DNA of 64,000 nucleotides from Ascaphus truei (Eukaryota; Chordata; Amphibia; Anura; Ascaphidae): contig CM071571.1 in assembly GCA_036426205.1 (NCBI GenBank), forward strand, positions 112,994,316-113,058,315. The letters are read 5' to 3'. The translations under genes were made by a program, and so were the position numbers. Positions within the stretch are counted from its first letter, which is position 1. Each line of letters starts with the position of its first letter. Below, in pieces: positions 20,691-29,880 of the stretch. The notes under the pieces are model-generated. The model did not search any database, was not told the origin of the DNA, and saw only the letters and a list, made by a program, of their open reading frames with translations.

Positions 20691-22786
20691 TGAGTTGTTG
20701 AAGCTGCGGTTCCTTATTTTGGGGATGATGTTAGCCACCCTGTGAAGGTCTGTCTGGTATCCTCTGGGTCCCCGGAGTGGGAGCTGCCTCTGGAGCCGAT
20801 GTTGTACTGCTGCACTTTTTCTCCTGCTGTGGTGCTTGTCCTCTGGGTTGCTTTACTCAGGGGGTGTCGTGCTCTTTCCTGGAGCTTGTCTGCGCTGCGG
20901 CTGGCGACTGGGTTCTCTCTTGCTCATCCTCCGTTGAAACGGAAGTGATGTCGTGACCCAGTTTCTGTGGCTGGGGTTTCCCCTGGGCCAGGAGCTACTC
21001 ACTGCTATGTGCTGTGGAGACGGACTCCGCTATAGTTTGGATGTCCATTTTTGGTTCAAAACTTTGCTGACCAACAGTCAGGATTAGAGCCTGAAACAAG
21101 CCAGCTAGTTCTGTTAAAAGATCCTAGGCGTTTCAGCGCGACTGGACATTCCTCAGGGATATTGTGTTGCACTGTTGGATCCCTGCTATATACACATCAG
21201 AGAGCTACTGTCCTGATTTCTAATTGGTTAATTAGTTGATTGGTTTATTGATATCCTCATGTTTAACTCTTCGTTGGCATACTATAGGTTGATTGCTATC
21301 CACTCAGATGTGTACCCACAGGGACAACAGTGTTGTGGAAATAAATGGTAGTGGAAATGGTGGTGAGCGCATATGGTGGATATATAGAAAATATATTAGA
21401 ACACTCAATGTAGGTGAGCAGGAAAATTATATACAGTGCAGAGAGGTGTATTCACATCCCCACCTCAGCCCCATGGTCCGGTCCCGGTTTCGGGCAAGCA
21501 CGTCCTTTACACAGTCTCTCTTCAAACCTCAGGAACCTGACGAAGGAAAGTGTTTCCAAAATGCATTGTTCCCTGTCGGTATGTGCATCCTATTGGACTT
21601 AGAAGGCTGCCATAGCCCCCACGAGATCTCATTATTGCGATCCTGCAGTTAGACACAAAAGTAGGAAGTAACTGTGATGGAACACTCCAGGTGGCTACAG
21701 GAGCTGGAGAGAGTTGTTTTACATGTAAGTTAACACTTACTCTGCTATTTCAATAAATTGTTCAATTTTTAATTTAGTGCCTATGCTTATCATCCTTCTT
21801 GGACGGTTTGAGGGACACCCATACTGGGACGTTCTGTTTGGGAAACCAGATGCCCCATACCTTATGTTTGAAGAGAGACTGTTTCCCAGACGTGGCATAC
21901 TCTATCCACAAAGAAAACTATTGATGCAAAGGGGATCACACATGGCCTTGTGAGTATTGCTATCTTTATATTTTTCTCCCCGACCACCATTCTCTGCCCC
22001 TTATATCATTTTCCTGCTCACCTACATTGAGTGTTCTATTATATTTTTTATATATCCACCATATGCGCTCATCACCATTTCCACTACCATAACATACGAG
22101 GATCAAGGGATGACCCACTCCAGGTTGAGCTGCAGATTCTATCAAGGACCAGTATAACTGATATTATTATCTGGTTATTTTATCGTATTGTACATATATT
22201 TTAATAATGAGCTTTCATGTTTTGATCTTTTAGACAGATCACGACTACTGTTTTAACCTATGTATAACGGATAGGGAAGGCCAGTGTCACTATTTTGTAG
22301 TGTTCCATAAATGTAATAATGTTCATGTCATAGCAATTTGTTTATCTGTATCATATGTATAGCATAATCTAAATGTCATTAAAAAAATACAATAAATACA
22401 TTTTTATTGGTACTGAACTGTATATATAAAAACATAGTGTATCAACGTAACCTTAATAATGGATTTTTTAAATGTCTATGTGCTTATTCTAATTCATAAG
22501 TTATCATTAAAACTTATTCAAGAAAGGTACCGATTAAAGTGAAGGTTTATACATATGTCTAAATATATTCTAAGATATTTAAAATTGTATACATATACAT
22601 TTTAAAACCCTATTCATCTTAAAATATATGGGATACTATATGCTCATGTACAGCTTTTTCCATTTTTGGTATTGTAATAAAACTTGGAAATCTTTCTATT
22701 GTTCGGAGCTGGTGGAACAGGTGATCTACTGAAATGCTAGCAAGTCTAATTCCTCGTTGAGACCTCCCGGTTGCATGGTCTGAAGT
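20690..22786. other. Probable 3' region of PLE-C (minus strand)
   Basis: Lies downstream (minus strand) of the endonuclease at 22,787 and holds a hammerhead-like fold at 21,118, as in the other PLE families. No coding sequence. Around 21,400-21,900 an inverted word pair (GGTCCGGTCCCGGTTTCGGG-type and others) is too weak to define. Left limit uncertain. Confidence 0.45.
21118..21166 (-). ncRNA. Degenerate hammerhead-like fold
   Basis: Minus strand: ATCC, CTGAGGA (one change from CUGAUGA), a poor helix II (ATGTCC...), GAAA, CGCCTA, then GGAT. Helix I ATCC/GGAT and GAAA are intact. The GUH triplet is lost. Confidence 0.45.
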
Positions 22787-23161
22787 TTACATATCCAGTA
22801 TGATTCTTTTTTGTCTCAATTTTAGAAATCTGTCCCCTTTTGCTGCACCCATGTTTATACTTTCTATTCCTATTACCACCAAACCTTCTGGATTTTGATT
22901 GTGCTTGAGGGCAAAGTGTCTAGACACTCCGTGTCCCATGAACCCTTTTACAATATTCCGTCGGTGCTCCAGAAACCTTTCTCGGAGCATAATTTTTGAG
23001 TGACCTACATATTGTAGGCCACAAGTACATGTAAGGAGATATACCACACGTGTCGTGTTGCAGTTAATGAAATGTTTCAATTTAAATGTCTCCTCTGTAA
23101 CCTTAAGGACAGTCTTGTCAGGTTCCATTTCTAATCTCCAACGACTCAGATAACGAGCCAT
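22787..23161 (-). pseudogene. PLE-C GIY-YIG endonuclease fragment
   Basis: Open for 124 codons on the minus strand. It reads EETFKLKHFINCNTTRVVYL, LTCTCGLQYVGHSKIMLRER, FLEHRRNIVKGFMGHGVSRH, FALKHNQNPEGLVVIGIES, with the C-terminal block LKLRQKRIILDM. It has the GIY-YIG order seen in N1, N2, A and B, but the conserved R after YVG is HS and the end (RRETFWI-type) is decayed. The RT is absent: the element is 5'-truncated at about 23,160 within L1 sequence. Confidence 0.82.
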
Positions 23162-23164
23162 TCA

Positions 23165-24588
23165 CTTTGACTCTAACTGATGGTGAACATATAATTCATT
23201 AAATATTTTCCCATGCCAACACTTTTCAATACATTGAAAATACATAGCCAGTTGATTCTGTCATAAGCTTTTTCAGCATCCGTTGACAGAAAGGAGGCTG
23301 ACATATTTTCTTTCCTGTATAATATAGGTGAAATGTGTCATTTTTCTTGTATTGTTTCTGGCCTCTCTGTGAGGGATGAAACCTATCTGATCCAGGTTAA
23401 TTACATAGATTCAGAAGAAATTAATTTATTCTATTAGCTAATATTTTGGCAAAGAATTTAAGATCTTTATTCAGTAGTTAAATAGATCTTTAAGTAGAAC
23501 AGTTGATTGGGTCGTTCTATGATTTAAGCATGACCAATTCTCCTTCTCTATTAGCATTAAATGTATTAATCATGTGAGGGGAAAGAACATCCAATAAATT
23601 TTTAAAGTACATGTTAGTGAATTTATATGGCCCCGGGCATTTTCCATTTGGTAGCTTCTCTAGTTTATGAATATCAAATTGGCCTATTTAAATGTTGTGT
23701 GATTTCTTTGTGTAATTTCTTAATATGGTTCCTGTTGAAATATGTCGATATTTGATCAGAAAGTAAGGAGGCGGAGGACTCAGTCGACTGAAAGTTATAT
23801 AGATTTTTCTTCTTTACCCAGGCTGTGCAGAAAAGCTGTGTAATAAGGTAGGCATACATTTATAGGGCTCCATGTTAAAATGAATAAGAAGTAAAGAGTG
23901 ATACACTGTGCTCGTTTGCATGTCATTACCCAGAAACCCTGACTGTAGCTGAATCACTGTTTGCTAAGCAATCACGAGGAAAGAGAAGGTTGCAAACCTG
24001 TCTGTGACATGCAAATGCACCAGAAGTGGTATTGTTATTTAATTAAATACGAATTTTGTGTAATTGGGTCATCTTTGATTCTTGTGCTATGGATGTATTG
24101 TGTACTTTGCCGTTGCCTAATTTTTCTTGCTAATAATCTGTTAGCGTTGTCCTCTTTTTCATAGCATTTTTCCATTAACCATAATGGAGATTTGGCTATT
24201 TTGTGATCTAAAAGGTCTTCAGTTTGTCCCAAAATGTAAGAAGAAAAAAAGAGTCCCTTGACTGCACTCGCTACACCCACCCTAACAGATTGTCTATTAA
24301 AGTGCAATTAATTAATTAACCAATTTTGGAGGTAGTTTAACCACCATTTTTTTTACTATTGGAAGTGAGTGTAGTCAAGGGCTGAGCCTCTTTTTTCTCC
24401 CTGTTCTTTTGTTCCAACAACCCTTTACCCCTTGCACCCTCCATAAGTTAATCAGGCTGAGGCAGGAGTTTACTCTCTTTTGGCCCAAAATTGTATTTAG
24501 TTCAATTAGGCAGCCTTTATCCCTTTATCTAAATTACTTTTATGTTTGCCTTCCATGGCCCATATTTGGTTGACTAAATTGTCTACAT
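23165..24588 (-). pseudogene. L1-type LINE ORF2 fossil (main part)
   Basis: Minus strand, in several frames from right to left: VDNLVNQIWAMEGKHKSN, LWLMEKCYEKEDNANRLLAR, NLYNFQSTESSASLLSDQIS, INKLEKLPNGKCPGPYKF, NMYFKNLLDVLSPHMINTFN, NLDQIGFIPHREAR and DAEKAYDRINWLCIFNVLKS. These are the L1 ORF2 landmarks (linker, LP.GKSPGPDG, DQxGFIPxR, DAEKAFDRV). About 175 bp near 23,860-24,035 do not fit and may be a small insertion. Truncated at 23,165 by PLE-C and interrupted by the hAT element on the right. Inactive. Confidence 0.8.
24581..24588. repeat. hAT target site duplication, left
   Basis: GTCTACAT, repeated exactly at 25855-25862, on the outside of 14-bp terminal inverted repeats. Confidence 0.92.
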
Positions 24589-25854
24589 CAGGCCTGCACA
24601 ACACGCGGCCCGCGGGTAAGGTAAGATAGGAAAGGGAAGGGGGGGGGGGGGTGATGTGATTTGAAGTGCAGGGGGGGGGATTTGAAGTGCGGAGGGGGTG
24701 ACTTTGAAGTGCAGGGGGGCGATTTGAGTGCAGGGGGGGGACTTTGGAAGTGCAAGGGGGGGCGATTTGAAGTGCAGGGGGGGACGATTTGAAGTGCAGG
24801 GGGGGGGCGATTTGAAGTGCAGGGGGGGGGGGGCGATTTGAAGTGCAGGGGGGGCGATTTGAAGAACGGGGGGTGGCCAATTTGAAGTGCAGGGGGGGGG
24901 AATTTGAAGTGCATGGGGGGGGGCGATTTTAAGTGCAGGGGGGGCAATTTGAAGAGCGGGGGGCGATTTGAAGTGCAGGAGGGGGCGATTTGAAGTGCAG
25001 GAGGGGGCGATTTGAAGTGCAGGGGGGGCGATTTGGAGTGCAGAGGAGGGTGATGGAGGTGCAGGGGATGGTCTTTGGAGGTGTAGGGGGGTGATTGGAG
25101 GTGCAGGGGATGGTCATTGGAGGTGCAGGGGGTGATTGGAGTGCAGGGGGTGATTGGGATGTGAGGGGGGGATTGGAGGTGCAGGGGGGGTGATGGAGGT
25201 GCAAGGGGGGTGATTGGAGGTGCAGGGGAGGGTCATTGAAGGTGTAGGGGGAGTGATTGAAGGTGCAGGGGGGGTCATTGGATGTGCAGTGGAGGGTGAT
25301 TGGAGGTGCAGGGGGTGATTGGAGGTGTAGGGGAGGGTAATTGGAGTGTAGGGGGGTGATTGGAGGTGCAGGGGGGGTGATTGGAGGTGCAGGTGAGGGT
25401 GATTGGAGGTGCAAGGGGGGAGAATGATGTGAGATGCAGGGGGGGAGAATAATGTGAGGTGCAGGGGGGAAAATGATGTGAGGTGCACGGGGGAGAATGA
25501 TGTGAGGTGCAGGGGGGAGAAGCATGTTAGGTGCAGGGGGGTGGGATGTGTTTGGTGTGCAGGGGGGTATTGTGTGTTTGATGTGGAGGGGGAGTATTAT
25601 GTGTGTGGGTGAGGAGGAGAGATGTCGGTATGAGAGATAGATGGGGAGTATCGCAAAGGTTGATAGTGAGGGGTTCTGGGGGAGATATGAGGATGATGAT
25701 GAGGGGTGCTGGGGGAGATATATGAGGATGAAGATGATGAGAGGTGCTGGAGGAGAGATGATGATTATGATGATGATGATTTTACCTGTGCAGCCCAAAT
25801 TTTTTTTCCTTGGAGCAGTTCGGCCCTTCTCGCTTTACGAGTTGTGCAGGCCTG
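24589..25854. mobile_element. Non-autonomous hAT element with internal minisatellite
   Basis: A 1,266-bp element with perfect 14-bp terminal inverted repeats (CAGGCCTGCACAAC ... GTTGTGCAGGCCTG) and an exact 8-bp target duplication (GTCTACAT). CAG...CTG ends and 8-bp duplications are the hAT superfamily signature. It contains no transposase; nearly all of it is a G-rich tandem array (24,640-25,790), with a short unique right end (25,795-25,854). It must have been mobilised by a hAT transposase from elsewhere. It sits in the L1 fossil. Confidence 0.92.
24640..25790. repeat. G-rich minisatellite with drifting unit
   Basis: Four successive related arrays: about 21-bp units GATTTGAAGTGCAGGGGGGG (24,640-25,040); 18-20-bp units GATTGGAGGTGCAGGGGG (25,040-25,430); units with AATGATGTGAGGTGCAGG (25,430-25,560); and longer units with GAGGATGATGATGAGGGG (25,640-25,790). 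A G5-G11 run ends nearly every unit. The plus strand could form G-quadruplexes, the other strand i-motifs. Long open frames on the minus strand are a by-product of the stop-free C-rich repeat. Confidence 0.92.
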
Positions 25855-25862
25855 GTCTACAT
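25855..25862. repeat. hAT target site duplication, right
   Basis: Second exact copy of GTCTACAT (first at 24581-24588). Confidence 0.92.
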
Positions 25863-26040
25863 CTTGGTAATGCTGCTTCTTTATAAGTGAGGCAAGCTTG
25901 AAACATTCCCCTCTTATGACAAACATATGTGCTTCCCATATACAAGTGTGAATGGAATTAGTTAGGTAATTGTTCTGAAAATATTCTTTGAGTGAAAGAA
26001 TTTTAGGACCCTATGTTTGAGTAGAGACTCATTGGGGCCT
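25863..26040 (-). pseudogene. L1-type ORF2 fossil, upstream part
   Basis: Minus strand reads WEAHICLS then RGMFQACLTYKEA-type sequence, the L1 ORF2 region just upstream of the segment left of the hAT element (linker WEAxKAxxRG). Left and right parts are continuous once the hAT element and one target copy are disregarded. The right limit is not sharp. Confidence 0.55.
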
Positions 26041-26330
26041 ATTCTAGTAGCTTTAATAGCTTTGCTGCTACATCGCAAGGTTTGGCATGTTCCCACTGAA
26101 CGGTTTGACATTTGTGTTATCACAGTATCCAGACAGAATCTGAAACCCTCTCAAACTGTGAGGTAGGAAAATGCCAAAAGCGTTCAGCGTAGCAGAAAAG
26201 TAATCTCAGCTTTTTCTCAGTTCTCCCCTGTACGATCTGGCTGCAGAGCTCCATAGACAGCTGCACAGAGAAACCCACCTCTCCCGGCACAGCTCTCGCA
26301 GGCGATCACAGTGTTTTTATTAAAATGATA
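26041..26330. other. Non-coding, MITE-associated flank
   Basis: No gene. It contains GCGATCACAGTG just before the MITE; a similar GCGATCACTGGCGAG word lies just after MITE copy 1 (14,180), so these words may belong to a larger shared repeat. Confidence 0.4.
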
Positions 26331-26600
26331 ATGATAGTGTGCATGAGCAGGGGGTCTCCGGAGCAGAATTGCATTAATTTCAGGTCCGGTGACCCCCTTC
26401 TTTACAAGTTACAGGCCCCCAGTATGGGATGCAGGTATCTCCTTTGCATTTAAATGTCTCGGTCACGTGATCCGGGGCATTTAAATAATGCATGGGATGC
26501 TGGCACCCCATAACGGGCCCTAAATCTCAAGAACCAGGGGGTCCCCGGACCTGAAATCAACGCGGTTCTGCTCCGGATTTCCCCTGCTCACACACAAGAA
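26331..26600. repeat. Palindromic MITE-like element, copy 2
   Basis: Arms GAGCAGGGGGTCTCCGGAGC ... with CCTGAAATCAACGCGGTTCTGC and TTTCCCCTGCTC; inner GGCCCCCAGTATGGGATGCAGGT pairs with GCTGGCACCCCATAACGGGCC; the centre has GTCACGTGATCC. Same family as 13,904, 36,145 and 61,795. Confidence 0.8.
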
Positions 26601-26699
26601 TTAAAATGATAATAAAAACAGCTTCATTACTTTAGCGGCTAGCCACTAAGGCCATGAAGAGATCAAGCCTGAATAGCCTGTTTATTGGGGAAGGAGGGG

Positions 26700-26890
26700 G
26701 TGGATGAAGGGAGTAGTTGCCCCAGGTTGGGTGGTTAGGCCTGTGGGGAAAGTTGATGGAGGAGTTAACCCCATTCACTACCATAGCAGTAGGAACCACT
26801 ATGGTAATGAAGGGGTTAACCACTCCCACTACCTACCCGGTCGGCCTAACCACCCACCCTTGGGGCAACTACCCCTTCACGCAATCCCTC
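26700..26890. repeat. Hairpin / palindromic repeat
   Basis: GAAGGGAGTAGTTGCCCCAG...GGGTGGTTAGGC pairs with GCCTAACCACCCACCCTTGG...GGCAACTACCCCTTC; GGAGTTAACCCCATTCACTACCATAG pairs with CTATGGTAATGAAGGGGTTAACC. Spacer only about 15 bp. Likely a MITE or folded SINE-like repeat. Confidence 0.8.
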
Positions 26891-27495
26891 TACGACCAAA
26901 TACACACTAATACCCACCTCCTCTATTCCCAACACCCCCCTCTCCCCCCCACCACATACAGTATAATAATGGGCAAAATTACTATTATCCTGATCTGGAT
27001 AACAGCTCATAAACATTATCCAGCCAGCAAAAATAATAGAACTTGCACTTACCTCTGTCAGGCTGAAGGCCATCCTCATCACCATCCTCTGCGTCCATGT
27101 CCTTCGTTGGCAGGAACACTACAATAAAAAAAAATACAATTTAATGGCCCCTAACCCCTTAATCACCTTAGCAGTTCATAACCGCTAAAGTAATTAACGG
27201 CAAATGGGGGAAGGGGAATAGGAAAGACACTCCCGCATCAACCTAGTGAATTGAGATAACAGTAAAAATTGAGGAGCAATAGGGATAGTTAATGAACAAA
27301 TAGGAAAAGAGAAAATTCCCCTTCGAATGCACTCACAGTAAAGTGTTATTAATGAATAATAATGGAACCCTTTATTGAGTAATAATATAAAAGATAATAG
27401 GATTGGTAATGGCAAGTCTATGGCCAATCCACGGTAGTCCCAAACATATAATAAACACACATAATAAAAATAATATAGCAGTTATATATTCTTGG
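26891..27495. other. Non-coding stretch, nothing recognised
   Basis: No gene, terminal structure or repeat I can support. AT-rich after 27,130; a tract of Cs at 26,935-26,950. It is the left flank of the PLE-B insertion. Confidence 0.5.
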
Positions 27496-27542
27496 ATATC
27501 GAAATTCTTTCCCACTTTTGCAAAAGGTAACCACCTTGATGT
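27496..27542 (+). pseudogene. PLE-B, left piece (PLE coding, about 15 codons)
   Basis: Reads ISKFFPTFAKGNHLD and ends in the 15-bp word TAACCACCTTGATGT (27528-27542), repeated at 57408-57422 where PLE-B protein continues (HLDVFF, QLITKDLEKL). The joined order matches PLE-A (STFYPRAIKGNYIDIFTDMV, then ISDLEKA) and N1 (SIFCPNANRGPFITAF). The element appears 5'-truncated just left of here. Confidence 0.75.
27528..27542. repeat. 15-bp target duplication, left copy (PLE-A complex in PLE-B)
   Basis: TAACCACCTTGATGT. The second copy is at 57408-57422, and a copy with one base missing is on the minus strand at 40769-40782 in the left inverted arm. Confidence 0.8.
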
Positions 27543-28228
27543 AAATTAACTAAAAAATGATTAACCCTATATCTCAGCGCAAAAAACATAAATATATAAG
27601 TGTGTAAATACAATAAGTGAATAATAAGCTTACTGCTAAGTGAAAGCTGCCAAAGGGTCTCTGCCTAACAAATTCCTCACAAACTCATTTCAGACAATAA
27701 TACAAAAATGCAATGACCCGGCGCTCCAGGCTACAACAATACCCCAGTCCAATGATTAGTCCAAATGGATATGAAAGTTCTTTTCAATATTCCAGCTGAT
27801 GGAGAGATGATGATCCAATTCCTGGCTGTTAGTTCCGGACTCCTCCTAGTGAATAATAGACAAAAAGGAAAAGACCATTGCGCAGCCACAAGAACCAATA
27901 AATGACTCCACGACAGATTAAAGTAATGAACTTACAGACTTTCTGTGTTGTTGTTCCTTTGAGACAATCTGTGCTTTAACCCTCTTCTCTTTCAGATATC
28001 ACGAATCCCAAGTGTTGTATGTCATTCATCCAGGTTTTCTATTTGTTCAAAGCATTACCACTCAGACATGGTTCCCATGTGTTCCCAGAAAGGAGATCAC
28101 ATAGAAGATGATGGTGCAGATTGATAAAAATTTATTACAATGAAAAATAAAAACAGCCAAAGGCTTACTCACATAAACCAGGCTGTGTTAAAACAGCTGC
28201 CAACGTGCCGTCCGCAGCTTGATACAAT
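27543..28228 (-). repeat. PLE-A terminal repeat 'A', inverted and truncated
   Basis: Reverse complement of the part of A at about 29,100-29,860: the left end has TTAACTAAAAAATGATTAACC and ATCTCAGCGC (the 5' UTR side), the right end stops at GCAGCTTGATACAATTC. The ribozyme-bearing part is missing. An inverted partial terminal repeat at the 5' junction is typical of PLE insertions. Confidence 0.82.
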
Positions 28229-28523
28229 TCTACTCACCCACACTACATATGAGATTGGGTGGGGTGGAATACCCGTTACATTTGGAGGCGCTGCTGAGAT
28301 ACACCTGGGGTGCCCTGTCCATTTTTTCTAAATTGTCCCGTTCCTATTTTTGTCGCTATGTTTGTAAAGTCCGGAGACGAGGTCCTTGCCTGGGCTTTGC
28401 GGCAGTATATGGAACCTGGCCAGGTAGTGGCGGTAGGAGGCATACCCGCTAGTATACCCGCAATGAAGGTCCGGGAGTCACCCACACTACATATGAGATT
28501 GGGTGGGGTGGAATACCCGTTAC
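28229..28523 (+). mobile_element. Scar of the LTR retrotransposon: LTR end, leader, LTR end
   Basis: Holds LTR end (28,229-28,283, ending TGGAATACCCGTTACA), about 190 bp of leader starting TTTGGAGGCGCTGCTGAGAT (primer-binding-site position), then the same LTR end again (28,478-28,523), directly followed by repeat A. It is the sense strand of the element at 46,530-52,357, with nearly all of both LTRs and of the interior missing. A short frame at 28,342 starts MFVKSGDEVLAWALRQYMEP and continues VVAVGGIPASIPAM, a possible gag start faintly like PNMA-type gag N-termini. Confidence 0.75.
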
Positions 28524-29880
28524 ACAATAATCAATCATGCAACAATTGTTTTCATTTTGTAATTCTATATTTGGAAAGGCAGGAAATGTCACTTTTATGA
28601 GCTTGGTGCATTGCCACTTAATCCCAGGGATGATTCCCTAGTGGTTTACATCATGTAAGTAGTATGTGTGCAATTTTATTCAGTTTATCTGCTTTTTAAT
28701 CAATTAGCTTGTATTTAGTATGCATCACCCTCCAGGGTATATATATCAGTAGGTAGCAACTCCCCCCTCATCCACTGATGAAGTGACCACATTGCGTCAG
28801 GAAACGCGTCTGGAGAGGGAGGAGCTAGAACTGACACGGTCATCAGGAGGAGAGTGATCAGGAGAGATGCCATAGTGTGACATCACTGAGCTGCGCACGG
28901 GCTGACGGCAGTTACTCAGAGAGGAGAGCAGAGCACAGTGTGTAGTGCTGGCCACCTCAAGCTGAGATAGAGATAGCAATAGCAAATAGAGGGGCGGATC
29001 TCGCAGAGCAACTGCATAGCGATAGACGCCACTTCAGGGTTTGCAAATAACAAAAGTGCTACAGTATCATCCCAGAAGCCTGCTATACCTGATTGTATCA
29101 AGCTGCGGACGGCACGTTGTCAGCTGTTTTAACACAGCCTGGTTTATGTGAGTAAGCCTTTGGCTGTTATTATTTTTCATTGTAATAAATTTTTATCAAT
29201 CTGCACCATCATCTTCTATGTGATCTCCTTTCTGGGAACACATGGGAACCATGTCTGAGTGGTAATGCTGTGAACAGATAGAAAACCTGGATGAATGACA
29301 TACAACACTTGGGATTCGTGATATCTGAAAGAGAAGAGGTTTAAAGCACAGATTGTCTCAAAGGAACAACAACACAGAAAGTCTGTAAGTTCATTACTTT
29401 AATCTGTCGTGGAGTCATTTATTGGTTCTTGTGGCTGCGCAATGGTCTTTTCCTTTTTGTCTATTATTCACTAGGAGGAGTCCGGAACTAACAGCCAGGA
29501 ATTGGATCACCATCTACCCATCAGCTGGAATATTGAAAAGAACTTTCCCTATCCATTTGGACTAATCATTGGACTGGCATGGGACTGGGGTATTGTTGTT
29601 AGCCTGGAGCGCGGGTCATTGCATTTTTGTATTATTGTCTGAAATAAGTTTGTGAGGAATTTGTTAGGCAGAGACCTTTGGCAGCTTTCACTTAGCAGGT
29701 AAGCTTATTATTACTTATTGTATTTAACACTTATATATATATATACTATATATAATATATATCTATATATATATATATATAACTAGATATATATATATAT
29801 ATATTTGCGCTGAGATATAAGGTTAATCATTTTTTAGTTAATTTTTATCATTGTTCTGTCTCACAACCACCACGCTGCAA
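28524..29880 (+). repeat. PLE-A terminal repeat 'A' (pseudo-LTR), copy 1
   Basis: Begins CAATAATCAATCATGCAACA, the same sequence that follows the PLE-A stop codon at 56,318, and runs through the hammerhead (28,753-28,827), TTTGCGCTGAGATATAAGG and a TA-rich microsatellite (29,735-29,800) to the ORF1 ATG at 29,881. It is therefore 3' UTR plus 5' UTR of a tandem PLE unit. Other copies: 40,783-41,862 (-), 45,210-46,529 (-) and 56,303-57,407 (+). Confidence 0.85.
28753..28827 (+). ncRNA. Hammerhead ribozyme, type I, PLE-A (copy 1)
   Basis: Helix I: GTAGCAACTCCCCCCTCATC-side strand pairs with TGGAGAGGGAGGAGCTA. Core CTGATGA 28775-28781; helix II GTGAC (28783-28787) with GTCAG (28796-28800; 4 of 5 pairs), 8-nt loop; GAAA 28801-28804; minimal helix III AC-GC-GT; cleavage triplet GTC, with the cut expected after 28810. 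Long helix I and a 2-bp helix III are the published PLE hammerhead form. The outermost helix II pair is a mismatch here but pairs at 56,541. Confidence 0.82.

Noticed and set aside
24506..24947. Pro-rich frames of about 120 codons (minus strand)
   Set aside because: Same minisatellite; only the VDNLVNQIWAMEGKHKSN end is real, and it belongs to the L1 fossil.
24640..25620. A CRISPR-like array
   Set aside because: No unique spacers; units are contiguous and drift in length, in a eukaryotic transposon.
24929..25798. A 289-codon Pro/Ser/Leu-rich open frame on the minus strand
   Set aside because: It is the stop-free translation of the G-rich minisatellite within the hAT element; every frame of such a repeat can be open.
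27528..27542. Chance match of a 14-15-bp word
   Set aside because: Rejected as chance because the protein reading on the two sides joins into a known PLE motif order.
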